7,147 nt of DNA, taken from positions 1-7,147 of the forward strand of contig DHWV01000109.1 in NCBI GenBank assembly GCA_002413355.1, written 5' to 3'. This stretch comes from Desulfobulbaceae bacterium UBA5173 (GTDB lineage Bacteria > Desulfobacterota > Desulfobulbia > Desulfobulbales > Desulfobulbaceae). A program made the translations under genes and the position numbers. How positions within the stretch are numbered: position 1 is the stretch's first letter; each line of letters opens with the position of its first letter. The notes under the pieces were generated by a model that ran no database searches, was not told where the DNA came from, and saw only the letters and a list, made by a program, of their open reading frames with translations. Of this stretch, positions 1-6,235 are shown piece by piece.

Positions 1-62
1 CCCTGCGCGGAGTGAAAAGCGGCAATCTCACCATGTCCAGCACGGGCGGCGATCTGCACTGA
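1..62 (+). CDS. C-terminal end of an unidentified upstream gene (partial)
   Basis: The frame starting at base 3 is open from the window edge to a TGA at 60-62 and ends in ...SSTGGDLH. Only about 19 residues are visible, so no family can be named. The reading is supported by layout: the stop codon abuts the AAAGGAG Shine-Dalgarno of the next gene (ATG at 76), the usual arrangement for co-transcribed, translationally coupled genes. Another frame is also open across this short stretch but runs into the middle of the next gene, so it is less likely. The partial gene and the PPC gene probably belong to one operon. Confidence 0.45.
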   Translation, partial: LRGVKSGNLTMSSTGGDLH

Positions 63-75
63 AAGGAGAAAGCGC

Positions 76-513
76 ATGGAATACAGAGCTGGTACCGTGG
101 GAAGGATCATTGCTGTCCGCTTTGATCATGGCGAAGATTTCCTTGCGGGGCTGCGGGAAATTGTGTTGAAAGAACACATAGCCAGCGGCTGGTTTCAGAT
201 TGTCGGCGCGCTTGACCGGGCCGATGTGGTGACTGGCCCGAAAGAACCGGTTGTGCCGCCCGATCCTATCTGGCGGCAGGTGGACGCGGTCTGTGAAGTG
301 GTCGGCAGCGGCTCGGTACATCTGGATAATGGCGAGCCAAAAATCCATCTGCACGCCGCGCTGGGCGATCACGGCGAAACCCTCACCGCTTGCGTCCGCC
401 GCAACAGTCGGGTGTATCTGACCATCGAGTTGATTTTGTTTGAGCTGAACGGGCTTGGCGCGTCACGTCCATGGGATGAGCAGATCGGATTCAGCAAACT
501 GCATTTTTCGTAG
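76..513 (+). CDS. PPC/DUF296-domain protein (putative DNA-binding protein of the AF0104-like family)
   Basis: This 145-residue protein has the length and layout of a stand-alone prokaryotic PPC (DUF296) domain. The N-terminal part contains the strand-helix pattern R-x-D-x-G-E-D-F followed by GWFQIVGALDRADV. The centre holds the signature G-S-V-H-L ... P-K-I-H-L-H-A-A-L-G-D (His91, His93, His99), and the end is a hydrophobic strand, VYLTIELILFEL. Family members form trimers with metal-coordinating histidines; plant relatives bind AT-rich DNA, but the role of bacterial single-domain members is unclear. The usual G-G-H-L motif after the H-x-H pair is here LTACV, so one customary histidine is missing. 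The start at 76 has an AAAGGAG Shine-Dalgarno 6-12 bases upstream. The gene follows the partial gene without a gap, suggesting an operon. Domain assignment is fairly sure; function is not. Confidence 0.8.
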   Translation: MEYRAGTVGRIIAVRFDHGEDFLAGLREIVLKEHIASGWFQIVGALDRADVVTGPKEPVVPPDPIWRQVDAVCEVVGSGSVHLDNGEPKIHLHAALGDHGETLTACVRRNSRVYLTIELILFELNGLGASRPWDEQIGFSKLHFS

Positions 514-558
514 AAGAGCAATGGCCGATGCAATTCAATCTATAAGGGAGAAGACAAC

Positions 559-1302
559 ATGCTGCTGCAATATCACAGACAATATACCGAAAACGCTCTG
601 AATCATATCCAGCTTGATGCCAAGGATAGGAGAGAAATACTCATTGGCTGCACAGCCAATGACCTCTGTGAGTTAACCAATGAAATGCAGACCGTGCTTG
701 ACAGCAAGGATGCTATCTATCATTCTTTTGGCAGCAAGCCAAGTCTTTTCCTCCCGCTTGCGCTCTTTCAGTCCCATTTCGGTGTTCTTGCTTCGCTCCA
801 CGCAATGGCCAAAAAAGAGCAGGAGCCGCCTGAGGTGACAAAAAAAGACATCAGTTCATGGTTTGAATTTCTGAATGGAGTTGCCTTGGGAACAATTCAA
901 ATCAACCCGACAGCAAGGATTTATGAAGACAATGTCTCCATTCGCAATTTGTTCTTCCGTTGCAGGAAGATTGAATATTGGCAGATTTTTGACAGCAAGA
1001 ACATCGCAGAAATCAAAAAACGTGCTATTGGCATGATGTGTCATCTAATCGAGGACGCTTTCACATTCAGTCATTGCGAGCGCAACAGCAAAAATGAGAT
1101 TGTCAAATTTTACTATTATCCTCTCCAAAATATGGAAAAACACAAGCAAGGCGACCATGCTCATGACAGCTTGGCGATAGAGCTGGCGAAACAGTGTCTC
1201 CTGTGCGTTGAAAATATCGCCAAAAATATTGCCTACGATCACGCTCCAATCCTTGTTTTGAGCAAAGATGCTCAAAAATCTGATGGAGGCAATTTTGCCT
1301 GA
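559..1302 (+). CDS. Hypothetical protein resembling the zinc-dependent phospholipase C / S1-P1 nuclease fold
   Basis: This 247-residue protein has no signal peptide and no membrane segment, so it is probably cytoplasmic. The best clue is H162-L-I-E-D166-A-F-T-F-S-H172, an H-x3-D-x5-H pattern like the metal-ligand helix of zinc-dependent phospholipase C and S1/P1 nucleases. It is followed by H195...D199-H-A-H202-D, where those families carry further ligands. Near the start, H6-x3-T-x3-AL and later H73-F also fit the alpha-helical family pattern. Typical members are secreted, so a leaderless version is unusual. The start at 559 has an AAGGGAG Shine-Dalgarno about 8 bases upstream. The coding sequence is visibly more AT-rich and lysine/asparagine-rich than its neighbours, which suggests different ancestry or recent transfer. 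The motif match was made by eye; it could instead be an unrelated helical protein with a chance H/D pattern. Confidence 0.55.
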   Translation: MLLQYHRQYTENALNHIQLDAKDRREILIGCTANDLCELTNEMQTVLDSKDAIYHSFGSKPSLFLPLALFQSHFGVLASLHAMAKKEQEPPEVTKKDISSWFEFLNGVALGTIQINPTARIYEDNVSIRNLFFRCRKIEYWQIFDSKNIAEIKKRAIGMMCHLIEDAFTFSHCERNSKNEIVKFYYYPLQNMEKHKQGDHAHDSLAIELAKQCLLCVENIAKNIAYDHAPILVLSKDAQKSDGGNFA

Positions 1303-1328
1303 GATGTGACTTTAACCTGATGCCCATA

Positions 1329-1353
1329 GCTGCCTGAGCAGCATTGTTATATT
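1329..1353 (+). terminator. Weak terminator-like hairpin after the phospholipase-like gene
   Basis: GCTGC (1329-1333) and GCAGC (1338-1342) form a 5-bp GC-rich stem with a CTGA tetraloop. A U-rich but interrupted tract (TTGTTATATTTTT) follows. It lies 27 bases after the stop of the preceding gene. The stem is short and the tract is not clean, so this is only a possible terminator. Confidence 0.3.
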
Positions 1354-1397
1354 TTTCCTGTTCATCTGCGCTGGTTTGTTTTATATCGTAGAGGCGG

Positions 1398-1425
1398 GAC
1401 AGGGCGGAAGAGAGGCCGCCCTGTT
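1398..1425 (+). other. Strong hairpin in the intergenic region before the beta-helix gene
   Basis: ACAGGGCGG (1399-1407) pairs perfectly with CCGCCCTGT (1416-1424) around an 8-base purine loop, and G1398-T1425 can add a wobble pair. There is no U-tract after it, so it is not an ordinary intrinsic terminator. It may be a structured element of the leader of the downstream gene, or a remnant of a repeat. Confidence 0.5.
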
Positions 1426-1451
1426 GAGAGTGACACACAAGGGGGAGAGAG

Positions 1452-1565
1452 ATGAACGTGCTGAGATGGGCTGACGTTGCTGAAAGAAGCAGCAACGTCG
1501 GCTGCTTGAAGAGTGTGCTGATGCAGCAGTGCGAAAAAGAGTCAGACGGCATCGCGTCCTGCTGA
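1452..1565 (+). CDS. Possible 37-residue leader ORF upstream of the beta-helix gene
   Basis: An ATG at 1452 follows the purine-rich GGGGGAGAGAG at 1441-1451, which can serve as a Shine-Dalgarno. It opens 37 codons, beginning MNVLRWADVA and ending at TGA 1563-1565. No signal peptide, no membrane segment and no recognisable family is seen; three cysteines are present. The ORF is in the same frame as the beta-helix gene and stops 36 bases before its ATG, which itself lacks a visible Shine-Dalgarno. It could couple translation to the downstream gene, or be a chance ORF, because a 13-bp hairpin (1470-1502) sits inside it and may be what is actually selected. Confidence 0.3.
   Translation: MNVLRWADVAERSSNVGCLKSVLMQQCEKESDGIASC
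1470..1502 (+). other. Long stem-loop in the leader of the beta-helix gene
   Basis: GACGTTGCTG (1473-1482) and CAGCAACGTC (1490-1499) are perfect reverse complements around the 7-base loop AAAGAAG. One wobble and two more pairs extend the stem to 13 bp (1470-1482 with 1490-1502). No U-tract follows, so termination is unlikely. A weaker set of pairings (CAGCAG 1524-1529 with CTGCTG 1559-1564, and GCGA 1531-1534 with TCGC 1552-1555) lies downstream, followed by TTTTTT at 1574-1579. The whole 1398-1600 stretch therefore looks like a structured untranslated leader, or a small RNA. Confidence 0.5.
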
Positions 1566-1601
1566 CAATTCCATTTTTTCAACTGCATCAACATAGTTGC
1601 C

Positions 1602-4421
1602 ATGATGATTGCCTGTCTCCGTCGGCGTATTGCGCCTGCGTTGTTTTTTGCGGTTTGCTGCTGGCCAGCTGCTGCCCATGCCAAAGTGCTCTTGGTTCCC
1701 AATCAATATCCGAGTCTCAGCGCGGCAATAGGTGCGGCTGCACCGGGCGACACAGTGCGCGCCGCCGCCGGAACATATTCTGAGAACGTTGTCCTTCGGC
1801 CTGGCGTGAGGCTGGAAGGCGGCTGGAACGCCAGTTTTTCCGAGCGCGACCCGGTCAACCATGCGGCTACCATTGACGGCAGCGCACGTGGCGGTTACGT
1901 GGTCTTTGCGGCGGAGAACGCGACAGTTGATGGTTTCACCATCACGGGCGGCAAGCCGCCGATGATGATGCCCAATCTTGATGTCGGGCCAGGCGTGTAC
2001 TGCGCTTCGGCTGCTTCCTTCACTGTCAGCAACAATGTCATTGCGGGCAATCATGCCGCCGGAATCTATGCGCGGGACTGCAAAATCACCATCACCGGCA
2101 ACATTCTCGCCCTCAACGGCAAGGCGGGCATTTTTCTGGAGGACGGTAGCGCAGGGGCAATCCGGGGTAATTTGATCACCCGCAACTCTTGGGCCGGCAT
2201 CAACACCGGCGGCGAGCGGCCTTCCGCTGTGGAGATCGTCGGCAATGCCATCCACAGCAACAAGAAGGCAGGGGTCAATGTTGCCTTGGCCATTGGCCGG
2301 GTCGTCAATAACTTGATCCACAGTAACGGCGAGGCAGGCGTGCGCTGCGGCCAGACCGCAATGCAGATTGTTAACAATACCCTTGCCGACAACGGGCTGG
2401 CAGGAATATCCGTGGCTGAAGCCGCCGCAGGCGAACCGGCGCAGAGCGGCAAGGGGAACCAGCGCACGCAGCCGGAAATCAAAAACAACATCATCGCCAG
2501 CAACGGCGAGGCAGGCATCAAGTCCTTCGGCAGCGGTTACAGCTATAACCTACTGTATGCCAACAATCGGGCTGACGGCTTTCATCCTGATTATCTCTGG
2601 TATATCCGCCTTCAGTTTGGCGGTTATGAGGATCAGGCCAGTTTGGAAAAAAGCAAAAATTTTCTTGATGACCCACTCTTTGTCAATCAGGCCCAGCATG
2701 ACTACCATCTGCGGCCCGGCTCGCCCGCCATTGATCACGGCGACACTGACCCGAAATTCAACGACAAACAGTTTGGCCCCTCGCTCGGTGCGGATGTCAA
2801 CGACATGGGTGCGTATGGGGGACCAAGTGCCATAGCGGAGAACAGGCCGCCCAACCAGCCGCCCCAAGCGCAGATAGAGCCGCTCAAGGAGCCGGTTTAT
2901 GCCGGGGACAAGGTGACGCTGAACGGCGCGGTTAGCCGTGATCCTAACGGCGATGAACTGAGCTGGCAGTGGAATCTGGCTGGCAGACCAGCGGGCAGCA
3001 TGGCCGCACTTCTGCCGCAGAAGGACGGCACAGCATTGCTCACGGCGGACAAAGGCGGGCAGTATGCGGTGCAGCTTGCTGTCACTGACCGCTGGGGACT
3101 GCGGAGCGCGCCGGTCACGCTGACCGTCAGTGCTGACCCGGACAAACCGCCCACGGCCAAGATCAGCAAAGCAAACGATCCGGTCAGCGTCGGCCAGACG
3201 GTCAATCTCTCTGCGCATGACAAAAACAAGCAGAATGGCACTGACCTGAGCTATCTGTGGACAATTATCCGCAAGCCTGCGGCCAGTCAGACGATGCTGT
3301 CCGCACCGAATGCCGAGCGGGCCGCTTTTGTTGCAGATGCGCCCGGCTGCTACACTGTGCGTTTAAACGTCAGCAACGGCAAAAAATCCAGTGAGCCGGA
3401 TACGGCTTTTTTCTGCACTAAGCAGAGCCAAACGCCGGGCAAGCGGTCAGTGCCGGATGAATATCCCACCATCCAGACGGCGATTGACACGGCAGATGAC
3501 GGCGAGGATATCGTCATCCAAGGCGGCACGTACCGCGAAAATCTGGTCGTTGATAAGGCGGTCAACCTGATCGGCGTGGGCAATCCGGTGATCGACGGGG
3601 GCAGTAAAAAAGGTGACGAGGCAACGGTGCTGATCGTTTATCTCGACAGCAAAGCGACCGGCCGCGTGCAAGGCTTGACCGTCACCGGCGGCGGCGCGGG
3701 TCAGTTCGGACACGGCCTCCAGATCCTGAACTGCTCTCCTGAGATTGTGGGCAACCGCATCATCGGCAACAAGCATGTTGGTGTGGGCATTCATGGCCAG
3801 AAAAGCTTCACCGAGCACGCCACGATTCATGACAATGACATCTATGACAATGCTGTCGGCGTGAGCAACGGTCTTGGCGCGGGCGGCCAGATCTACAACA
3901 ACACCATCCATAACAACAAAGTGACCGGCATCGGCGTGCGCGGCCTGGCCACGCCGATGTTGCGCAACAACTCTATCTACGGCAACTACATCGGCATCGG
4001 CATCCGCGAAGAGGCGTATCCGACTATTGAGAACAACGAGGTGCGCGACAACACGGTCGGTATTGCTGTCAATCCCGGCGATGCGGCCGCTGCGCTGGCG
4101 GCTCCGGGCAGCAGGCTGATCGTGCGCGGCAACACGGTCAGCGGCAACCGCCGTTCCGGCATCTTCATCTCTTCGATCAACCGGAGCGAGCTGTCTGTAC
4201 AGGGCAACATGATCACGGGCAACAGCAGCGAGCAGAAGAAGGCAGCCCGAAGCGGCGGCATTGTCACCGGCTATCCGCATGAAGCACTGGCGAAAATTTT
4301 CATGGACGGCAACACGGTTAGCGGCAATGGCGGCAGAGACCTCCAGCTCTTCACCGAGCTGGGCGAATCAGCAGGCATGGTCGGCGGGTCTGCCGGGCGC
4401 AGGCCGTTTCAGATGAAATGA
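1602..4421 (+). CDS. Large exported protein: beta-helix, two PKD/Ig-like domains, second beta-helix
   Basis: This 939-residue protein begins with a Sec signal peptide (basic RRR at 7-9, hydrophobic core, likely cut after AAAHA, residue 27). Residues about 30-410 form a right-handed parallel beta-helix with repeated N-x-I-x-x-N-x-x-x-G-I turns, closed by DPLFVN ... LRPGSPAIDHGD ... GADVNDMGAYGG, the usual end of this domain type. Residues about 415-510 and 515-610 are two PKD/Ig-like domains (QPPQAQIEP..., KPPTAKIS...). The second has a Cys pair on neighbouring strands (APGCYTV and AFFCTK). Residues about 617-930 form a second NosD/CASH-like beta-helix. No catalytic motif, membrane anchor or autotransporter domain is visible, so a secreted or surface role in carbohydrate binding or structure is plausible. 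The start is limited to ATG 1602 or 1605 by the in-frame TGA at 1563. No Shine-Dalgarno is visible before it. Confidence 0.88.
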   Translation: MMIACLRRRIAPALFFAVCCWPAAAHAKVLLVPNQYPSLSAAIGAAAPGDTVRAAAGTYSENVVLRPGVRLEGGWNASFSERDPVNHAATIDGSARGGYVVFAAENATVDGFTITGGKPPMMMPNLDVGPGVYCASAASFTVSNNVIAGNHAAGIYARDCKITITGNILALNGKAGIFLEDGSAGAIRGNLITRNSWAGINTGGERPSAVEIVGNAIHSNKKAGVNVALAIGRVVNNLIHSNGEAGVRCGQTAMQIVNNTLADNGLAGISVAEAAAGEPAQSGKGNQRTQPEIKNNIIASNGEAGIKSFGSGYSYNLLYANNRADGFHPDYLWYIRLQFGGYEDQASLEKSKNFLDDPLFVNQAQHDYHLRPGSPAIDHGDTDPKFNDKQFGPSLGADVNDMGAYGGPSAIAENRPPNQPPQAQIEPLKEPVYAGDKVTLNGAVSRDPNGDELSWQWNLAGRPAGSMAALLPQKDGTALLTADKGGQYAVQLAVTDRWGLRSAPVTLTVSADPDKPPTAKISKANDPVSVGQTVNLSAHDKNKQNGTDLSYLWTIIRKPAASQTMLSAPNAERAAFVADAPGCYTVRLNVSNGKKSSEPDTAFFCTKQSQTPGKRSVPDEYPTIQTAIDTADDGEDIVIQGGTYRENLVVDKAVNLIGVGNPVIDGGSKKGDEATVLIVYLDSKATGRVQGLTVTGGGAGQFGHGLQILNCSPEIVGNRIIGNKHVGVGIHGQKSFTEHATIHDNDIYDNAVGVSNGLGAGGQIYNNTIHNNKVTGIGVRGLATPMLRNNSIYGNYIGIGIREEAYPTIENNEVRDNTVGIAVNPGDAAAALAAPGSRLIVRGNTVSGNRRSGIFISSINRSELSVQGNMITGNSSEQKKAARSGGIVTGYPHEALAKIFMDGNTVSGNGGRDLQLFTELGESAGMVGGSAGRRPFQMK

Positions 4422-4436
4422 GCCGCAGGAAGCAAT

Positions 4437-4505
4437 TTTTCTCCGCAAGTTTTCTTGACAAATGCCTCTGATTGCCGTATCTGATAGAAGAAGCTGCGGA
4501 GAAAA
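4437..4505. repeat. 11-bp inverted repeat flanking a TTGACA box
   Basis: TTTTCTCCGCA (4437-4447) and TGCGGAGAAAA (4495-4505) are perfect reverse complements 47 bases apart. AAGTTTTCT (4447-4455) can also pair with AGAAAACTT (4500-4508), and CCGCAG (4423-4428) with CTGCGG (4494-4499). The right arm therefore has three possible partners. The arms bracket the promoter-like TTGACA at 4455-4460. The element may be an operator, or a long-loop RNA structure at the end of the beta-helix transcript. Confidence 0.45.
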
Positions 4506-4538
4506 CTTACATACAAGCAGCAGCGTATGAGGTATAAT
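4455..4538 (+). promoter_or_regulatory. Candidate promoter(s) for paralog A and B
   Basis: Two sigma70-like signals are seen. The first is a consensus -35 TTGACA (4455-4460) with a weak -10 TATCTG (4478-4483) at 17 bp spacing. The second is a consensus -10 TATAAT (4533-4538) with a poor -35 (CATACA, 4510-4515) at 17 bp. The second would start RNA near 4545 and give a leader of about 140 bases before the ATG at 4685. Both were read by eye and neither has a full pair of boxes. Confidence 0.4.
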
Positions 4539-4572
4539 GTGCAGATACAAGAGCGGGCGGTTTGGCGTGTGG

Positions 4573-4621
4573 GCCTGACAGCCTGCCTTCAGCTTGGCGC
4601 AGAACAGGTTTGCGTTCAGGC
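4573..4621 (+). other. Stem-loop structure in the leader of paralog A
   Basis: GCCTGA (4573-4578) can pair with TCAGGC (4616-4621), enclosing a smaller stem CGCA (4598-4601) with TGCG (4611-4614). The structure lies between the TATAAT box and the terminator-like hairpin at 4630-4662. It could be the sensing part of an attenuator leader. No known riboswitch consensus was recognised. Confidence 0.3.
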
Positions 4622-4629
4622 GCGGCAGC

Positions 4630-4662
4630 GGACAAAGGGTTTCTCTTTGTCCATCGTTTTTT
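4630..4662 (+). terminator. Terminator-like hairpin just before the ribosome binding site of paralog A (candidate attenuator)
   Basis: GGACAAAG (4630-4637) and CTTTGTCC (4645-4652) are perfect complements. Two further pairs can tighten the loop to TTT. ATCG and a run of six T (4657-4662) follow. The Shine-Dalgarno GAGGAGGAGG (4669-4678) and ATG (4685) begin directly after. The shape is that of an intrinsic terminator, but its position inside the 5' leader suggests conditional termination, or the 3' end of a separate short RNA starting near 4545. Confidence 0.65.
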
Positions 4663-4684
4663 ATTATGAGGAGGAGGTAGAAAA

Positions 4685-5032
4685 ATGAGAGGCATGAAAC
4701 TCGCGCTGGGAATAGCAGTCGCCGGTATCCTGATCGCTGGATCCGCATTCGCGCAGCAGCAGGTGGTGCAGCAGAATGGCGGATTTGACCAACAGGCCAT
4801 GCAGGCAATTCTTGAGCTGCAGCGGAAGATGGTTGAGCAGAACTACCGCGCGATGCTGTTTAAGCCGCAGATGATGAGCAAATACATGCAGGAGCGCGCT
4901 TCGCAGAATTACATGCAAAGCTCGATTCAGCCGGAAATGCTGAAGAAGATGCGCGACCAAATCAAGCCGCTCCAGATGCAGATTATGGCGCAAAACGTAG
5001 GCGGCAGCGTGACCACCAATCAGCAGAAATAA
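4685..5032 (+). CDS. Paralog A: small exported Met/Gln-rich protein
   Basis: This 115-residue protein has a Sec signal peptide with likely cleavage AFA|QQQ after residue 23. By hand count the mature part (92 residues) contains 11 Met and 21 Gln and no Cys. After a Gln-rich stretch it carries Y54-R-A-M57-L-F-K60-P-Q-M63, then N75-Y-M-Q-S-S-I81-Q-P-E-M85, then I93-K-P95, which are the shared core motifs of the four-gene family. It lacks the longer C-terminal block of C and D. The start is fixed by a strong GAGGAGGAGG Shine-Dalgarno. Gene B follows after 24 bases with its own Shine-Dalgarno, so A and B are likely co-transcribed. A terminator-like hairpin precedes the ribosome binding site. I do not recognise the family. 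The helical, Met-rich, exported nature would suit metal binding or a structural or chaperone role, but this is inference. Confidence 0.85.
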   Translation: MRGMKLALGIAVAGILIAGSAFAQQQVVQQNGGFDQQAMQAILELQRKMVEQNYRAMLFKPQMMSKYMQERASQNYMQSSIQPEMLKKMRDQIKPLQMQIMAQNVGGSVTTNQQK

Positions 5033-5056
5033 CTCGAAGAAAGGAGGAGACTGCAA

Positions 5057-5392
5057 ATGAAGACGATAAAGAAAACAGCCATGGGCCTTGTTCTGGGAGC
5101 AGCGGCATTTGGTTGGGCAGTTTCGGCATCAGCAGCTGGGCCGGTTGATGACGGCAGCATGCAGATGATCAACGGAATGATCATGCAGATGCAGCAGAAG
5201 ACAATGGGTGATCTGTATGTGAAGATGCCACCAAAAGATCAGATGCGCGGCCAGAAAATGCAGGAATTTTCCTCCAATCTGCAGCTGAAAAATATTATTC
5301 AGCCTGTGATGATGGAGAAAAATGTCAATATCCTGAAGCAGGGATTCATGCAGCAGATTATTGAGCGTCCGATTCCAGTGCCGGGTTCTTGA
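5057..5392 (+). CDS. Paralog B: small exported Met/Gln-rich protein
   Basis: This 111-residue protein has a Sec signal peptide (KTIKK, hydrophobic core, likely cut SASA|AGP after residue 26). The mature 85 residues contain 12 Met by hand count and no Cys. It aligns with paralog A without gaps from about residue 46 to 85: Y54-V-K-M57-P-P-K60-D-Q-M63 ... M68-Q-E ... I81-Q-P-V-M85 stand at identical positions. After the core it diverges and ends in a short proline-rich tail, RPIPVPGS. AAGGAGGAG lies just before the ATG. It is the second gene of the A-B pair and is followed by a hairpin at 5418-5447, which probably ends the transcript. Function is unknown. Confidence 0.85.
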   Translation: MKTIKKTAMGLVLGAAAFGWAVSASAAGPVDDGSMQMINGMIMQMQQKTMGDLYVKMPPKDQMRGQKMQEFSSNLQLKNIIQPVMMEKNVNILKQGFMQQIIERPIPVPGS

Positions 5393-5417
5393 GCTGAATT
5401 CACAGATTGACATTGCC

Positions 5418-5447
5418 ACGCCGGAGAAGCCTGTTGCTTTCCGGCGT
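5418..5447 (+). terminator. Hairpin, probable transcript end after paralog B
   Basis: ACGCCGGA (5418-5425) pairs with TCCGGCGT (5440-5447). AAGC (5427-5430) pairs with GCTT (5436-5439), leaving one bulged G and a CTGTT loop. This is a stable 12-bp stem 25 bases after the stop of B. The following TGCTGTTT is only moderately T-rich, so termination may be partial. Confidence 0.55.
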
Positions 5448-5472
5448 TGCTGTTTCCGCAGCCGCACTTGAC

Positions 5473-5502
5473 TTGCTGGCCTGCTGTGTGCTACGGTATT
5501 AT
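5473..5502 (+). promoter_or_regulatory. Candidate promoter for paralog C
   Basis: TTGCTG (5473-5478) and TATTAT (5497-5502) are separated by 18 bp, a sigma70-like arrangement placing the RNA start near 5509, about 34 bases before the ATG at 5543. An overlapping TTGACT (5468-5473) has a 23-bp spacing and is less suitable. Its position after a hairpin that probably ends the A-B transcript supports it. Confidence 0.4.
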
Positions 5503-5542
5503 GTGTGGCATATCTCTTCACAATGAGAAAAAGAGGGCGGAA

Positions 5543-6025
5543 ATGAAAATGCTGAAAAAGATCGGCGCGAGACTGATGCCGGAAATAATTGCGACCGGTT
5601 TGCTTATCACGGCTGCGCCTGCGCACTCAGTTGATTTAAATCCAGAAATGCTACAGACCGTTGACGAGATGGTGCGGAAGATGCAGCAGGATACCATGCA
5701 GCAGCAGTATGCGGCCATGCCGGTTAAAAATGAGCTGCCTACGCAGATAATGAACAACATGTACAACAACATGTATCAGTACGCCTCCAGCAACTATCGG
5801 CAGGCCATTCAGCCGCAGATGGTGCAGGTCATTATCAGCCAGCTACGTCCTTGGAGTTTTCCTGACCAATTCAAGCAGCGGATGATGCCGGACATCGTCG
5901 CTCAAATGAGCAGTCAGATTAAGGGGCCTCAGCTCCAGCAGATGCAGGAAGGCATCATGGATGCTTCCTTTCCGGCCGCCATGTTGCCGATGGAGAGCAA
6001 TCAAAGCGGGAGTGCGGCTAAATAA
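5543..6025 (+). CDS. Paralog C: exported Met/Gln-rich protein with extended C-terminal block
   Basis: The 160-residue reading from ATG 5543 is preferred to the longer frame opening at TTG 5447. It has a purine-rich Shine-Dalgarno (AAGAGGGCGGA) and begins with a Sec signal peptide, MKMLKKIGAR..., cut near APAHS|VDL (residue 29). The mature 131 residues hold 16 Met by hand count and no Cys. The shared core is present: Y56-A-A-M59-P-V-K62 and N84-Y-R-Q-A-I89-Q-P-Q-M93 ... L101-R-P-W104. The block Y85-P144 is about 62% identical to Y142-P201 of paralog D by hand count. It includes Q-R-M-M-P and M-Q-E-G-I near the end. A strong terminator at 6051-6092 ends the gene. It therefore appears to be its own transcription unit. 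The function is unknown. Confidence 0.87.
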   Translation: MKMLKKIGARLMPEIIATGLLITAAPAHSVDLNPEMLQTVDEMVRKMQQDTMQQQYAAMPVKNELPTQIMNNMYNNMYQYASSNYRQAIQPQMVQVIISQLRPWSFPDQFKQRMMPDIVAQMSSQIKGPQLQQMQEGIMDASFPAAMLPMESNQSGSAAK

Positions 6026-6050
6026 GCGGCAGCACCGCAGTCTGATTGTT

Positions 6051-6092
6051 AACGAAGAGCCGTACACCACAGTGTGCGGCTCTTCGTTTTTT
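6051..6092 (+). terminator. Strong intrinsic terminator after paralog C
   Basis: AACGAAGAGCCG (6051-6062) pairs perfectly with CGGCTCTTCGTT (6077-6088). The stem continues inward through one wobble and four more pairs to a CACA loop (6068-6071). TTTTTT (6087-6092) follows, overlapping the stem base. The stem is about 17 bp and lies 25 bases after the stop codon. Confidence 0.9.
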
Positions 6093-6203
6093 ACAGCGAA
6101 AAAGGTTCAAGAAATACTATGCCGCATTTTACCTGGCAATAGAAACAAAAACAACATGCTGTGCGGAAGTGTAAGACTCAGAGGTCGGCAAGGGGAGAGG
6201 CTG

Positions 6204-6230
6204 ATGAAAAAAATTGTACAATACTCTTAA
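6204..6230 (+). CDS. Possible 8-residue leader peptide ORF
   Basis: ATG at 6204 is preceded by AGGGGAGAGG (6191-6200), an acceptable Shine-Dalgarno, and encodes MKKIVQYS before TAA at 6228-6230. It could be a leader peptide, or the decayed start of a former signal-peptide gene, since MKK starts are typical of this family. It is too short to judge by itself. If RNA for D starts at the promoter-like pair 6236-6264, this ORF would not be on that transcript. Confidence 0.25.
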   Translation: MKKIVQYS

Positions 6231-6235
6231 AATGC

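Noticed and set aside
1103..1702. 199-codon minus-strand open frame across the 1303-1601 gap
   Set aside because: It spans parts of two + strand genes and the structured leader, shows no recognisable domain and has no convincing start. Treated as chance.
1542..2321. 259-codon open frame on the minus strand opposite the beta-helix gene
   Set aside because: It is antisense to a clearly coding region with signal peptide and repeat structure. The translation shows no domain, and it is explained by codon bias of the + strand gene.
3447..4280. 277-codon open frame on the minus strand opposite the second beta-helix
   Set aside because: The low-complexity Ala/Asp/Val-rich translation mirrors the Gly/Asn repeats of the + strand protein. 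No supported start or family.
5447..5542. N-terminal extension of paralog C from TTG 5447
   Set aside because: It begins within the hairpin at 5418-5447 and would bury the signal peptide. ATG 5543 has a Shine-Dalgarno and a normal Sec leader.
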